From NCBI GenBank assembly GCA_023511295.1, contig JAIMBT010000011.1, forward strand, positions 57,004-121,003: a DNA stretch of 64,000 nt. The letters are read 5' to 3'. The notes below the pieces were generated by a model. It ran no database searches, was not told the DNA's origin, and saw only the letters and a program-made list of their open reading frames with translations. Source of the DNA: Alicyclobacillus sp. (GTDB lineage Bacteria > Bacillota > Bacilli > Alicyclobacillales > Alicyclobacillaceae). Positions 24,207 through 33,438 of this stretch are shown here, piece by piece. How positions within the stretch are numbered: position 1 is the stretch's first letter; every line of letters starts with the position of its first letter. A program made the translations under genes and the position numbers.

Positions 24207-24851
24207 ATGACAAGATTGCGCTGTGCAGCGCTGTCGACTGCAGGGGTCACCGCGGCGCTGCTGACCTGGTGGATGCCGTCTGCCACGCCGACGGCACACG
24301 CGCTGCAGACCGTCGACAACACCCCGCTGCCGTCCGTCATCCGCGTCGCCATTCGCGAAAACAACCCAAACGGAGAACCGGACCCGCGCGGGCGCATCGT
24401 CTGGGTGCAGACCGTACCGTTTGATACCTACTGCAAGGACGTTTTGCCGAACGAGTGGATGCCCGGCTGGAACATCGAAGCCCTGAAGGCGGGCGCGATG
24501 GCTGTCCGCATGTTCGCGTGGTTTCACCACCTGCACCCGGTCACCATCGACGGGTTCACATTCGACGTCGACAACACGACGAACTTCCAGAGCTTCCGAT
24601 ACTTGTCGGACCAGCCACAGACGAACCGGGCGGTCGACGAAGTGCGAAAGTTTGCGTACGTGAAGCCGGACGGCGCCATCATCGAGTTGAACTACCGCGC
24701 AGGGTATGAAAACAACCCAAACTGGCAGTACCGCAACGCGCAAAAGATGGCCCAGTGGGGCAGCGAGTACTGGGCCGAACAAGGTCGGAACTGGTTGCAG
24801 ATTCTGCAGTTTTACTACATGGACCGGACCCTTCGGCAAATCACGAGCTGA
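24207..24851 (+). CDS. Exported short SpoIID/LytB-domain protein
   Basis: A signal peptide (residues 1-32) precedes a SpoIID-type domain: VPFDTYCKDVLPNEW, with the Glu expected at the catalytic position of SpoIID transglycosylases, then WNIEALKAGAMAVRMFAWF. It closes with MAQWGSEYWAEQGRNWLQIL, matching the domain's usual MSQYGA...GKSYQEIL end. At 214 residues it is shorter than SpoIID (~340). It heads a tight gene row leading into gerA genes. A role in cutting spore or cell-wall glycan strands is inference. Confidence 0.85.
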   Translation: MTRLRCAALSTAGVTAALLTWWMPSATPTAHALQTVDNTPLPSVIRVAIRENNPNGEPDPRGRIVWVQTVPFDTYCKDVLPNEWMPGWNIEALKAGAMAVRMFAWFHHLHPVTIDGFTFDVDNTTNFQSFRYLSDQPQTNRAVDEVRKFAYVKPDGAIIELNYRAGYENNPNWQYRNAQKMAQWGSEYWAEQGRNWLQILQFYYMDRTLRQITS

Positions 24852-24876
24852 GGGCCAACGGACAGGAGGATGTGTC

Positions 24877-25773
24877 ATGAGTAAATGGATGCCGAGTAAG
24901 GGGCAGGCGGCCCTGTGGACGGGCGCCGTACTGTGTGCGCTGTTGTCGATTCCGGCTCCGTGCCCTTTCAACGGAGGTCCGCAACGGGCCGCGGTGCCGA
25001 CGCTGGCCGTACCGACGGGAGCCATGAGCGAACCGGACGCTGTGTCGCCAACCGCCGTTCCCGCGGCAGACAATACGCCGGGCAACCGCTCGCCGGCCCA
25101 TCCGCAGCGGCCGTCGACTCCCCCCTCGAAGCGGCCGCCAACAGGCGGCGCGCATCCAAACCACCCGACTCCGCCAACCCCGAACCGACCCAACGCGGCG
25201 CCGGCAGAGCCGGGTTCCACCCATCGTCCGAGCGTGCCAGCACAGCCCCCTTCCGCCGTGCCCGGCACACCGGTCCAGCCACCTGTCGGCGCGGCCCCAG
25301 GTGCTACACCGGCGCCATCGCCCGGTGTTGCGGCGACGCCGGGCGTCATCTGGCCGACCGAGAAACTGCGCATCCGGGTCATCGACGGGCGAACCCTGCA
25401 GCCACTGCCGGGTGCGGAGGTCGTGCTGATTGAAACGGAGCAGCGCGCTGTTACGGATAGAAACGGGTACACGCCGTGGATTGATGCACCCATCATCCGC
25501 AACCCGCGATACCGGCCGATGGTGCAGGAGTTGCACGGACAGTTGGGCGTCATCGCCTACAAAAACGGCTATCGGGATTCCGTGCACCTCGGGATACGGA
25601 TGCACGAAGGCGCTCGGTCCGAGGCCACGGTGTGGATGTACAAGATTGGCCCCGGTGACACACGGATTGAACCGGTCTTGTATCAGGTCCCATACCACCA
25701 CCTGTGGCTGATTCAGTTGGCGGACAAGTTCCGCAGCAAGACGCAACCTGGAGAAGGCCCTGAGCGCCCGTAG
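24877..25773 (+). CDS. Exported proline-rich protein with a carboxypeptidase-regulatory-like domain
   Basis: The 298-residue protein has an N-terminal hydrophobic segment (residues ~10-27), then about 100 residues of Pro/Ala/Thr-rich linker. A beta-sandwich region follows from ~165: RIRVIDGRTLQPLPGAEVVL, TDRNGYTPWID and later VIAYKNGYRDSVHLGIRM. That is the layout of CarboxypepD_reg domains, which bind or stabilise rather than catalyse. GGACAGGAGG precedes ATG 24877. It lies 25 bases after the SpoIID-like gene and 27 before the GerA-A gene, so it is likely cotranscribed. Confidence 0.78.
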   Translation: MSKWMPSKGQAALWTGAVLCALLSIPAPCPFNGGPQRAAVPTLAVPTGAMSEPDAVSPTAVPAADNTPGNRSPAHPQRPSTPPSKRPPTGGAHPNHPTPPTPNRPNAAPAEPGSTHRPSVPAQPPSAVPGTPVQPPVGAAPGATPAPSPGVAATPGVIWPTEKLRIRVIDGRTLQPLPGAEVVLIETEQRAVTDRNGYTPWIDAPIIRNPRYRPMVQELHGQLGVIAYKNGYRDSVHLGIRMHEGARSEATVWMYKIGPGDTRIEPVLYQVPYHHLWLIQLADKFRSKTQPGEGPERP

Positions 25774-25800
25774 TTACAGCCCATCCGGTGGTGGACAAAG

Positions 25801-27432
25801 ATGACGATTTGGCAGCGCCTCACACGGTTCACAGCGCGGAGCAACCCCAATCCGCTTCCTCCGGACCAAGTGCTGGCCCAGCATCAGGACGATTCCTATA
25901 GCGGCGATATCCACGCGACGGTTTCGTTCTTCCAGCACCTGTTCGGGGTCAACGGAGACTGGGTCATCCGTCATATTCGCGTCTTTGGGCGCTACGAGGC
26001 CGTCCTGTTGTATTTTTCAAACCTGGTCAACCGGGCACTCGTCAGTGAGAGTTTGATGCAGGCGCTCCTCCGCCCCCCGGAGCACGTCGGGACTGGAAAG
26101 CTGGCGAAGCCAGACCTTCGCCGCGTCCTCATGGAGGAGACGGTGTACTACGGTGAAGTGTACAGCGACAATCGCCTGATGCGCCTGGCAGAGGCGCTCT
26201 TTCGCGGGGATACCGTGCTGCTCGTCGACGGGTTGCCCGAGGGGATTGTCATCAGCACCCGCGACGTCGAACACCGTTCCATCACGCAGCCGATGACGGA
26301 GCAGAGCATCCGCGGGGCTCGAGATGGATTCGTCGAACTGTTGGCGACCAACATCGCCCTGTTGCGCTACCGCCTGCAGACGCCGAACCTGCGGGTGAAA
26401 CTGCAGACGCTGGGTCAGTTGACAAAGACGAAGGTCGCCGTCTGTTACATCGAAGGGGTCACGAACCCCGCACTCCTGCAGGAAGTGGAGGACCGCCTCG
26501 CGGCCATCAACATCGACGGCATCATCGACGCCGGAACGATTGAGCAGTTCATTGAGGACAACCACTGGAGCCCGTTCCCGCAGGTGCAAAACAGCGAGCG
26601 GCCGGACAAGTGCATGGCGCAGTTGTTGGAAGGACGGGTGGTCATCCTCACGGACGGGACCCCGTTCGCGTTGATTGTGCCTGCCGTGTTTTCGCAATTC
26701 TACCAGACGATGGACGACTACGCGGAGCGCCCGCTGATGGGCAGTCTGATTCGGCTCGTCCGCATTGTGGCGCTCATCTTCTCTCTGGTCTTCCCGGCCC
26801 TGTACGTGTCAGTCATTTCGTTCAACCCAGAGTTGATTCCGACGATGTTCGCGGTCGCCGTCGCCGGCGGCCGCGCCGGCGTTCCGTTCCCAGCGGTGAT
26901 TGAGGTGCTGATAATGGAAGTGTCGATGGAGGTGTTGCGCGAGGCCACCCTGCGATTGCCCCAACAGGTGGGCGGCGCACTGTCCATCGTCGGCGTCCTG
27001 GTGATTGGCCAAGCCGCTGTCGCGGCCGGGTTCGCAAGCCCCATCACCGTCGTGGTCGTCGCGCTCACAACCATCGGGTCGTTTGCGACACCGGCCTACA
27101 ACGCGGCCATCGCGCTGCGCATCCTGCGTTTCCTGCTGACCATTCTGGCAGGCATCTGGGGCTTGTACGGCGTGATGCTGGGGCTGATTCTCATCAGTCA
27201 CCACATGCTATCCCTTCGCTCGTTCGGCGTACCCTACCTGAGCCCACTGGTGCCCGGCGACTGGGAGGGCATCAAGGACACGTTCATGCGGGCGCCGCTG
27301 TGGTGGATGCCAAAGCGTCCCCGCCAGTTGAAGCCCGTCAACCCGGAGCGGCTCGGTCGCGAGACGATGAACGTGTTCCTCCAGCAACCGAGCCACACGC
27401 TCGATCCCGTTCGCCCTCGCAAGCTGGAATGA
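25801..27432 (+). CDS. GerA-family germinant receptor A subunit
   Basis: The 543-residue protein has the soluble N-terminal domain (~30-290, with YYGEVYSDNRLMRLAEALFRGD and VCYIEGVTNPALL) and the membrane domain (~310-470) typical of GerAA/GerKA. It sits in the spore inner membrane and forms the receptor with B and C subunits, releasing ions when germinants bind. The three-gene order A-B-C follows. Ligand specificity is not predictable. A GGTGG precedes the ATG. Confidence 0.95.
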   Translation: MTIWQRLTRFTARSNPNPLPPDQVLAQHQDDSYSGDIHATVSFFQHLFGVNGDWVIRHIRVFGRYEAVLLYFSNLVNRALVSESLMQALLRPPEHVGTGKLAKPDLRRVLMEETVYYGEVYSDNRLMRLAEALFRGDTVLLVDGLPEGIVISTRDVEHRSITQPMTEQSIRGARDGFVELLATNIALLRYRLQTPNLRVKLQTLGQLTKTKVAVCYIEGVTNPALLQEVEDRLAAINIDGIIDAGTIEQFIEDNHWSPFPQVQNSERPDKCMAQLLEGRVVILTDGTPFALIVPAVFSQFYQTMDDYAERPLMGSLIRLVRIVALIFSLVFPALYVSVISFNPELIPTMFAVAVAGGRAGVPFPAVIEVLIMEVSMEVLREATLRLPQQVGGALSIVGVLVIGQAAVAAGFASPITVVVVALTTIGSFATPAYNAAIALRILRFLLTILAGIWGLYGVMLGLILISHHMLSLRSFGVPYLSPLVPGDWEGIKDTFMRAPLWWMPKRPRQLKPVNPERLGRETMNVFLQQPSHTLDPVRPRKLE

Positions 27433-27510
27433 GGCCCGGCGCCGTCTTGGGAATCGCAGCCGCTTGCTGTCCGGCGAGGATGCATCCGCGCACGAAAGGG
27501 GAGATGTCAC

Positions 27511-28626
27511 ATGGTCGCGCGCCGCTTTCAGACCGTAACCGTGATGGAAGCGTCCGCCGTTCTCATCAGCACGCTGATTGGGGTGGGCGTCCTCGCGTTG
27601 CCGCGGTTTGCCGCAGAAGCGGGCAACACCGGCGGACCGCTGGTGACACTCCTCGGACTCGTCATCGCACTCGTCGGGTTGGCACTGGTGACGATGGTCG
27701 GCATGCGCTTCCCGAGGGAGTCGATTGTACAGTACGGCGAACGGGTCATCGGGCGCTGGCCGGCTCGCGTCGGGACCGCTCTGCTCATTCTCTACTTTGC
27801 GGCACTCACATCCCTCACAGCCCGCGAATTCGGGATGGTGGTGGTGACCTCGGTGCTGGAGCGGACACCGGTCGCCATCACCACCATTGTGATGCTGGTG
27901 ATGGCGGCCGTCTCCAGCCGTTCGAACATGTCGACGTTCGCCTACGCGCACCTGTTTTACTTGCCATTCATTCTGATTCCCGGCTTCGGCATCGTACTGC
28001 TGGCGATGAAGAACGCCACCTGGCTGAACGTGCAGCCGTGGCTCGGCAACAACCCGCACCCCATGTCGATGGCCACCGGCGCGCTGACCATCGCCGCCCT
28101 GTGTCAGGGTTCGTTCGTGATGACATTTGTCGTCCCAGCGATGCGTGAGCCCCGGCGGGCACTTCGCTCCAGCGTGTGGGCCATGGTGGTCGCCAGCGCC
28201 CTGTACCTGCTGACCGTGTTGACGACCATCGCCGTGTTTGGTGCTGAGGCGACCAAACTGTTGCTGTGGCCCACCCTCGAACTGGCCAAGACCACCATGC
28301 TCCCCGGTCAGGTCTTGGAGCGGTTGGACGCGCTGTTTCTCATCGTGTGGGTGACGGCCGTCTTCACCAGCCTCTACTCCACCTACGCACTGACCGCGCG
28401 CGCCCTCCAGGAACTGTCCGGTTTGCGGGACCACAAGCTGCTCTGCGTGTTTCTTCTGCCGTACGTGTTCGTGATTGCGATGCTGCCGCGCGACATCCTG
28501 CAGATGTACCGGGCGATTGAGTGGCTAGGGCGCATCGGCCTGGTGCTCACCGTCGGGTACCCCTTGCTGCTGCTCATCGTCGCGGTCTGCCGCAAGCAAA
28601 GGGGGGAGCTCGATGCCGAGGCGTGA
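27511..28626 (+). CDS. GerA-family germinant receptor B subunit (permease-like)
   Basis: The 371-residue protein has about ten membrane segments and the APC-like start TVMEASAVLISTLIGVGVLALP, the signature of GerAB/GerKB spore germination permeases. GerAB-type subunits bind the amino-acid or sugar germinant. Its 3' end overlaps the C-subunit gene by 14 bases. Confidence 0.94.
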   Translation: MVARRFQTVTVMEASAVLISTLIGVGVLALPRFAAEAGNTGGPLVTLLGLVIALVGLALVTMVGMRFPRESIVQYGERVIGRWPARVGTALLILYFAALTSLTAREFGMVVVTSVLERTPVAITTIVMLVMAAVSSRSNMSTFAYAHLFYLPFILIPGFGIVLLAMKNATWLNVQPWLGNNPHPMSMATGALTIAALCQGSFVMTFVVPAMREPRRALRSSVWAMVVASALYLLTVLTTIAVFGAEATKLLLWPTLELAKTTMLPGQVLERLDALFLIVWVTAVFTSLYSTYALTARALQELSGLRDHKLLCVFLLPYVFVIAMLPRDILQMYRAIEWLGRIGLVLTVGYPLLLLIVAVCRKQRGELDAEA

Positions 28627-29944
28627 CCGGTTACGCGCCGGATGGCGTGTGAAGTTGCGCGTACTCGGTGCGCTGTTGTTGAGTCTGCCCCTGGTCACCG
28701 GCTGCTGGGACCGGCTCGAGATTGAGATGCGCGCCACGGTGCTCGGGTTGGCCATCGACCTCGCGGACAGCGCTGCAGGCGGGGAGACGAACACATCGCA
28801 AGGAGGAAGCGGCCCCTCGCGTGGTGCCAGCGACCCGGACACCGACGACACGCGGCTCGACGCGACGGCGTCGAGCGGCATTCAAGGCCCCATTCGCCAG
28901 CACGCCCTGCGCCTGACGGCACAGATTGCCGTCCCGGGCCGTATCCCGCTCGGGCCGGGAGGTGGTGGCGGAGGGAGCAGCGGCAGTTCGGACCCGAGCC
29001 AGGCGGTCTGGGTGTTGCACGCGGAAGGTTTGACGCTGGACGAAGCCCTCCAGAACCTCCAGCAGCAGGTCGCCGACCGGCTGTTCTACGGACACCTGCG
29101 CATCATCGTGGTGTCCGAGGCGTTGGCGCGCGAGTACGGACTGCAGAAGACCACGGATTTTCTGCTCCGCAACCCACAGGTCCGGCGAACCGTATGGCTG
29201 GTGGTTGCGCGGGCAAACGCAGCCCAGTTGATGGAAACCGCGCCGCCGCTCGAACGGGTGCCGGCCCTGTACCTGATGGCGACAATGGACCACGCGGTCC
29301 AGATGGGCAAGTTCCCAAACGAATTCTTCGGCATCTTTGCCTCGAAAGCGGTCATGAAGGGCCGGGAACCTGTGCTTCCGTACGTCGAAGTGATGCAGCG
29401 GGATAACGTGCGGATTTCTGGCCTTGCGCTGTTCCACGGCGAGCGGATGGTGGCAACGACCGCGCGCACGTTCGACATCACATCGTACATGCAACTGCAG
29501 GGTGTGGGGCCCGGGGGATACTCCATCATGGTTCCCGTGCCAGGCCAGCATGGGACGGTGATGTGGCAGGCGTTTCGGCGCAAGTCCAAAATCCAGGTTC
29601 GACTGCAAGACGGAGTGCCGCATTTCACCGTCCGGATTCGATTGGAAGGCAATATCCGCGAGAAGTCGCAAAGCGGGATTCAGCTGAACGACCCACGGGT
29701 CCTTGCGGCCATTGAACAGCAGGTGGAGCGCGAGGGCCGCGAGGGGCTCCAGGAGTTCATCCAGCGCACGCAGCAGCTCAAGATTGATCCCGTCGGTTTC
29801 GGCGAATACGTGCGCGCCCGACAGCCGAGATACTGGGACGCCCACGTTCATACGCGGGATGAGTGGGAGACACTCTACCAGAGGGCGACGTTTGACATCC
29901 AGATGCAGGTGAAGACCGACCGCATCGGCATGGAGAACGTGTAG
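28613..29944 (+). CDS. GerA-family germinant receptor C subunit (lipoprotein)
   Basis: The 443-residue protein has a lipoprotein signal with lipobox LVTGC, then the GerC hallmark WDRLEIEMRA. Later come VWVLHAEGLTLDEALQNLQQQV and FYGHLRIIVVSE, which belong to domain 1 of Ger(x)C proteins. Two Gly/Ser-rich inserts (residues ~43-85 and ~115-128) are longer than usual and probably form loops. It is anchored to the outer face of the spore inner membrane. Confidence 0.93.
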   Translation: MPRRDRLRAGWRVKLRVLGALLLSLPLVTGCWDRLEIEMRATVLGLAIDLADSAAGGETNTSQGGSGPSRGASDPDTDDTRLDATASSGIQGPIRQHALRLTAQIAVPGRIPLGPGGGGGGSSGSSDPSQAVWVLHAEGLTLDEALQNLQQQVADRLFYGHLRIIVVSEALAREYGLQKTTDFLLRNPQVRRTVWLVVARANAAQLMETAPPLERVPALYLMATMDHAVQMGKFPNEFFGIFASKAVMKGREPVLPYVEVMQRDNVRISGLALFHGERMVATTARTFDITSYMQLQGVGPGGYSIMVPVPGQHGTVMWQAFRRKSKIQVRLQDGVPHFTVRIRLEGNIREKSQSGIQLNDPRVLAAIEQQVEREGREGLQEFIQRTQQLKIDPVGFGEYVRARQPRYWDAHVHTRDEWETLYQRATFDIQMQVKTDRIGMENV

Positions 29945-30005
29945 ACCCGAGGACACGGGGACCCGGTGCTGTGTTTGGAGCAGAGAACACACGGGAGGTA
30001 CGTCG

Positions 30006-30218
30006 ATGCAGGTGAACTCGTTTCCGTTGTTCGGCGGTCTCGCCGCCTGTCTCTTCATTATAACCGGCATCGTCCTGCTCACAGGGGACGCGACCATCTA
30101 CCGAAACCGGCAGATGGGCCGGGAAACGAAGGCTTCCCGCCGGCTCGGATGGGCGAACGTCGTGGTTGGTGTCTGCATCGTCATCGGCAACTGGGTGTAC
30201 AACCGGTGGCTGTGGTGA
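30006..30218 (+). CDS. Small two-helix membrane protein at the end of the germination operon
   Basis: The 70-residue product has two membrane segments (residues ~8-26 and ~49-66) joined by a short basic loop (YRNRQMGRETKASRRLG). Similar small membrane proteins accompany ger operons in some spore formers. An GGGAGG lies 6 bases before the ATG. A fourth (D-type) receptor subunit is possible but unproved. Confidence 0.7.
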   Translation: MQVNSFPLFGGLAACLFIITGIVLLTGDATIYRNRQMGRETKASRRLGWANVVVGVCIVIGNWVYNRWLW

Positions 30219-30302
30219 GGTGGGCCAGGTTGGAAGCATGGTAGGACGGGCCCGGGCGGGCTCTGTTTCCAGCCCGACCCACCTCGGCGGAGGCCATTGG
30301 GT

Positions 30303-30563
30303 TCAGTCGTCCCAGCGAATCATCTCGGCGGCGCCGGTGTCGTCTCCCGCGAGGGCGGCCCGCTGCACCACGTCGTCGTCCGGCCACTGCTCGAGGGCGT
30401 CGAGGGCCTCGCCGTACCCGCCGTACACCGGGGCGAAGGTGTACCCGGTCGGATAACGCGGGCAATTTTGAATCACAATCTGCCACTGGTCATCGCCAAT
30501 CTGGTGCACCGTGTACGGAAGGCCCCCAATCTCCCGCAGCGGTGCACCGCGAAATCGGAGCAT
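30303..30563 (-). CDS. Conserved hypothetical protein (86 aa)
   Basis: The product begins MLRFRGAPLREIGGLPYTVH and has WQIVIQNCPRYPTGYTFAPV, with an acidic C-terminus. ATG 30561-30563 lies 6 bases after AAGGAGGG; the ATG two codons earlier is too close. I do not recognise the family. It is convergent with the germination operon. Confidence 0.65.
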   Translation of the reverse strand: MLRFRGAPLREIGGLPYTVHQIGDDQWQIVIQNCPRYPTGYTFAPVYGGYGEALDALEQWPDDDVVQRAALAGDDTGAAEMIRWDD

Positions 30564-30707
30564 CGCCATCCCTCCTTCACGGACATTTGGGCCCGTCAAC
30601 CAAGTCCGTCTGGGCCCTTCCCTAGGGTCTATCCTGCCCCGTCGGCGCAGGCAGCATGTGACCGGTTCGCGGGCAGAAGGGCTTCTTCCCGCCCCTCCCC
30701 ACCGGCA

Positions 30708-31886
30708 CTAGGAGAAGCTCAGCTTTCGCTTTCGCAGCACCACGCCGAGCACCATGCCGATGGCGAGGTAGTTCGCCACCAAGGAACTACCGCCGTAGCT
30801 GATGAACGGCAGCGTGATACCGGTGGACGGGCTCATGTACATATCCATGCCGATGTTCTCAAAGACCTGAAACCCGAACATCGCGACCAAGCCCATGGCG
30901 ATATACGTTCCAAACGTGTCCTGAGAGAGGTTCGCCGCCCGGACCAAGCGCTGCACCAAGATCAAGAAGAGGAGCACCAACAGACTCGAACCGACAAAGC
31001 CAAACTCCTCCCCGATGGCCGAGAAGATATAGTCGGTCCACTGATTCGGGACGCCGCCCGTGCTGGTCTCCAGGCCGCTCAGCCACCCTTCCCCAAACAG
31101 CTGCCCAGAGCCGATGGCGGTTTGGGCCTGACGCACGTTGTAACCGGCGCCGAGTGGCTGGTAGTTGGTGTCAAGCCAAGCCAGAATGCGGTCCGCCTGG
31201 TAACCGCGCAAGAGGTGGTGCTGAACCAGCACCTTTTGAACGAGGTCCGCAGCCTGTGTTGGAAACTCCAGCGGCAGTGCGACGAACGCGACGCAGAAGG
31301 CGATGAACACGGTCATACTGACCGCAAACAGCGACCGCTTGGCAAATAAGGTGTACATCGTGCAGAACACGGCGAACATGACGAGCGCTTGTCCCAAAGC
31401 TGGTTCGCGCAAGGTCAGGGCGAACGGGATGAGCAGGGTCAGCCACATACGCCAGCTACGGCGGAAGCGGTAATCCGGAAATTCCGACTCGTCGACAGCG
31501 GACATCTGTGCGGCCAGCGAGACAATCAGCGTCAACTTGGCGAACTCCGACGGCTGAACGCTCGCGCCGCCAAGCGTGATCCAACTGTGTGCGCCGTTCA
31601 CGGGGTGAAAGCCGAACACCGCCAGGAGCAGGACGGTGGTCACCCCGTACAACCACCAGTGAATGTTCCGGAACACTCGGTAGTCGAAAGCGGCGATAAA
31701 CCACATCAACACAAAGCCGATGAGCGAGTAAATGAGCTGCTTCAGCCAAGCGTGGGACGGAATTTGGGGATCCGTCTTGCCATAGGTGGCCGCGTAGATG
31801 GCCACGCAACTGTACGCGGTCAAGAGGAGTACCGTTACAATCAGCGTGAAGTCAATCTGCTTCCAATTCCGGCGTAAGACATCCAA
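30708..31886 (-). CDS. SEDS-family peptidoglycan glycosyltransferase (RodA/FtsW type)
   Basis: The 392-residue protein has about ten membrane segments and SEDS motifs: QPSEFAKLTLIVSLA near residue 112, FGEGWLSGLETS, DYIFSAIGEEFGF, and PFISYGGSSLVANY near the end. SEDS proteins polymerise lipid II with a partner class B PBP in elongation, division or spore cortex synthesis. Length and closing motif suit RodA, but FtsW or SpoVE cannot be excluded. It starts with TTG 31884-31886 and is upstream of no PBP gene here. Confidence 0.9.
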   Translation of the reverse strand: MDVLRRNWKQIDFTLIVTVLLLTAYSCVAIYAATYGKTDPQIPSHAWLKQLIYSLIGFVLMWFIAAFDYRVFRNIHWWLYGVTTVLLLAVFGFHPVNGAHSWITLGGASVQPSEFAKLTLIVSLAAQMSAVDESEFPDYRFRRSWRMWLTLLIPFALTLREPALGQALVMFAVFCTMYTLFAKRSLFAVSMTVFIAFCVAFVALPLEFPTQAADLVQKVLVQHHLLRGYQADRILAWLDTNYQPLGAGYNVRQAQTAIGSGQLFGEGWLSGLETSTGGVPNQWTDYIFSAIGEEFGFVGSSLLVLLFLILVQRLVRAANLSQDTFGTYIAMGLVAMFGFQVFENIGMDMYMSPSTGITLPFISYGGSSLVANYLAIGMVLGVVLRKRKLSFS

Positions 31887-31911
31887 TCGTTCAGCACGTC
31901 CTCACTTTTCC

Positions 31912-32745
31912 CTATCGTCTGGGCCACCGCCCGTTTTCGCGCGCGCTGGCCAACCACTTGTTTCGCACGGCGACGCCGAGCTGCGGCCGGTTCGTCATGA
32001 CGCCGTCCACCCCGAGCTCGAACAGGCGCTCCATCTCCCCTGGCGCATCCACGGTCCAAACGTGCACGGCGCAGCCGCTGCGGTGCGCCCATTCAACCAA
32101 GCGGCGTGTCACCACCTCGATGCCGTACATCCGTATCGGCACCTGAAGTGCTCGGTATGGCAGGGCCGCAGAGGGCATCCCGATACGGGAGATGCACTGG
32201 ACCAACGCGAACGCGACCTCCCTCGGCGAGGCACTGGTGGCGATGGCTGAAGTGAACGCGCGGAAGGCCTGCAGGACGTCGTGGTGGAACGAGCCGACCA
32301 CGGTCCGATCCGCCGCACCGGCACCGGAAATCTCTGCAATGAGTTGCCGCAACGAGGCGGGACGGCGCGGTTTGATATCGAGGTTGACGGGGACGCGGGG
32401 GTACCGCTCGAAGAGCTCTCGGAGCCGCAGGATGCGCACACCCGTGCCGCGGTACGGGTACGTCCGGCCGTTGTCTGTCGTAAATCGATAGCCAAAATCA
32501 TACCGGCACAGTTCTGTGTAGGTCAGGGATTCAATCGAGCCCTGCCCATCGCTGACGCGCGAGATGTCTGAATCGTGCGCGACGACGAGCACGCCGTCAC
32601 GGGTCCAGTGCACGTCGGTCTCGAGCACATCTGCACCGTGCCGCAGGGCGAGATCAAACGCGGGAAGAGTGTTCTCGGGCGCGCACGCACTGGCGCCTCG
32701 ATGCGCAAACACCAGCGGGGGCGGAAGGTACAGCGCGCTCTGCAA
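31912..32745 (-). CDS. Glycerophosphodiester phosphodiesterase
   Basis: The GDPD core is clear: VFAHRGASACAPENTLPAF, then LETDVHWTRDGVLVVAHD with the metal and catalytic residues, and late VHVWTVD and GVDGVMTNRP. It hydrolyses glycerophosphodiesters to glycerol-3-phosphate and alcohol. I see no long signal peptide, so the enzyme is probably cytosolic. Start TTG 32743-32745 follows GGGGGAG by 8 bases; TTG 32748 and TTG 32799 are alternatives. A minus-strand TATAAT at 32829-32834 may be its promoter. Confidence 0.88.
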   Translation of the reverse strand: MQSALYLPPPLVFAHRGASACAPENTLPAFDLALRHGADVLETDVHWTRDGVLVVAHDSDISRVSDGQGSIESLTYTELCRYDFGYRFTTDNGRTYPYRGTGVRILRLRELFERYPRVPVNLDIKPRRPASLRQLIAEISGAGAADRTVVGSFHHDVLQAFRAFTSAIATSASPREVAFALVQCISRIGMPSAALPYRALQVPIRMYGIEVVTRRLVEWAHRSGCAVHVWTVDAPGEMERLFELGVDGVMTNRPQLGVAVRNKWLASARENGRWPRR

Positions 32746-33005
32746 CAACGCCTCTCCCCCTCTCTCGCGCCGGCAGTCCGGTGGAAACAACCTCCACAAC
32801 CACAGAGGTTTTCTCCAGAGCTTTCTCCATTATAGCGAAGACCCCAGACCTGCGCATCACGAAAACCTGTGCACCCGCCCGGTCGGCGGCGGCGAATGCC
32901 CCATAGACTGTAGGCGAACACACCGTCTTCGCCGGGCCCCTGGCGAGCGGCGCTGCAGCGGGCCGGTTGGACACCCTGGTGTTGCATGACAATGGAGGGA
33001 AGGAC

Positions 33006-33329
33006 ATGTACTCACACCATCACATCCGCAAACTCCTCGGTCAACACGTGCACTGTCACACCCACTACGGCGTGTTCGAGGGTGTGATTCTGCACTGCAC
33101 CAAGGACTACGTGATTCTGGCGCCGGCCGGCCCAGCGCGGCTACCCGCCGCGGAAGGCTGGGCTGCCGATGCGGCCGCGGACGGCCGACCGTTTTTCGGA
33201 CCCGGTCCGGGTGGCCCCGTGGGTCCTGGCGGCGGGCCGATGGGACCCGGCCCGGGACCCGGCTGGCACCTCGCCATCCCGCTCGCCGCGATTCTCGGGA
33301 TTACAGCCGTCGGCATGCACTGGTGGTAG
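33006..33329 (+). CDS. His-rich, Gly/Pro-rich small protein, possibly a spore coat component
   Basis: The 107-residue product starts MYSHHHIRKLLGQHVHCHTH and continues as a small SM-like beta region (GVFEGVILHCTKDYVILAP). A Gly/Pro repeat region follows, then a hydrophobic C-terminus. Short proteins with this His-rich start occur in spore-forming Bacillales and may be coat proteins; this is inference. ATG 33006-33008 follows GGAGGGAAGGAC. Confidence 0.6.
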   Translation: MYSHHHIRKLLGQHVHCHTHYGVFEGVILHCTKDYVILAPAGPARLPAAEGWAADAAADGRPFFGPGPGGPVGPGGGPMGPGPGPGWHLAIPLAAILGITAVGMHWW

Positions 33330-33334
33330 ACCGA

Positions 33335-33365
33335 ACGGCCCGCGGACAACACCTCCGTGGGCCGT
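33335..33365 (+). terminator. Hairpin after the His-rich gene
   Basis: ACGGCCCGCGG (33335-33345) pairs with CCGTGGGCCGT (33355-33365) with one mismatch. It follows the stop by 5 bases. Only mixed bases come after, so it is a probable GC-type terminator. Confidence 0.5.
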
Positions 33366-33438
33366 CGTCCGCTATCTTGCAGGGGATCTGGATGCTCGTG
33401 TCGAATAGAGGCCCGTTGTCGAATCGATCTGCGGGACG

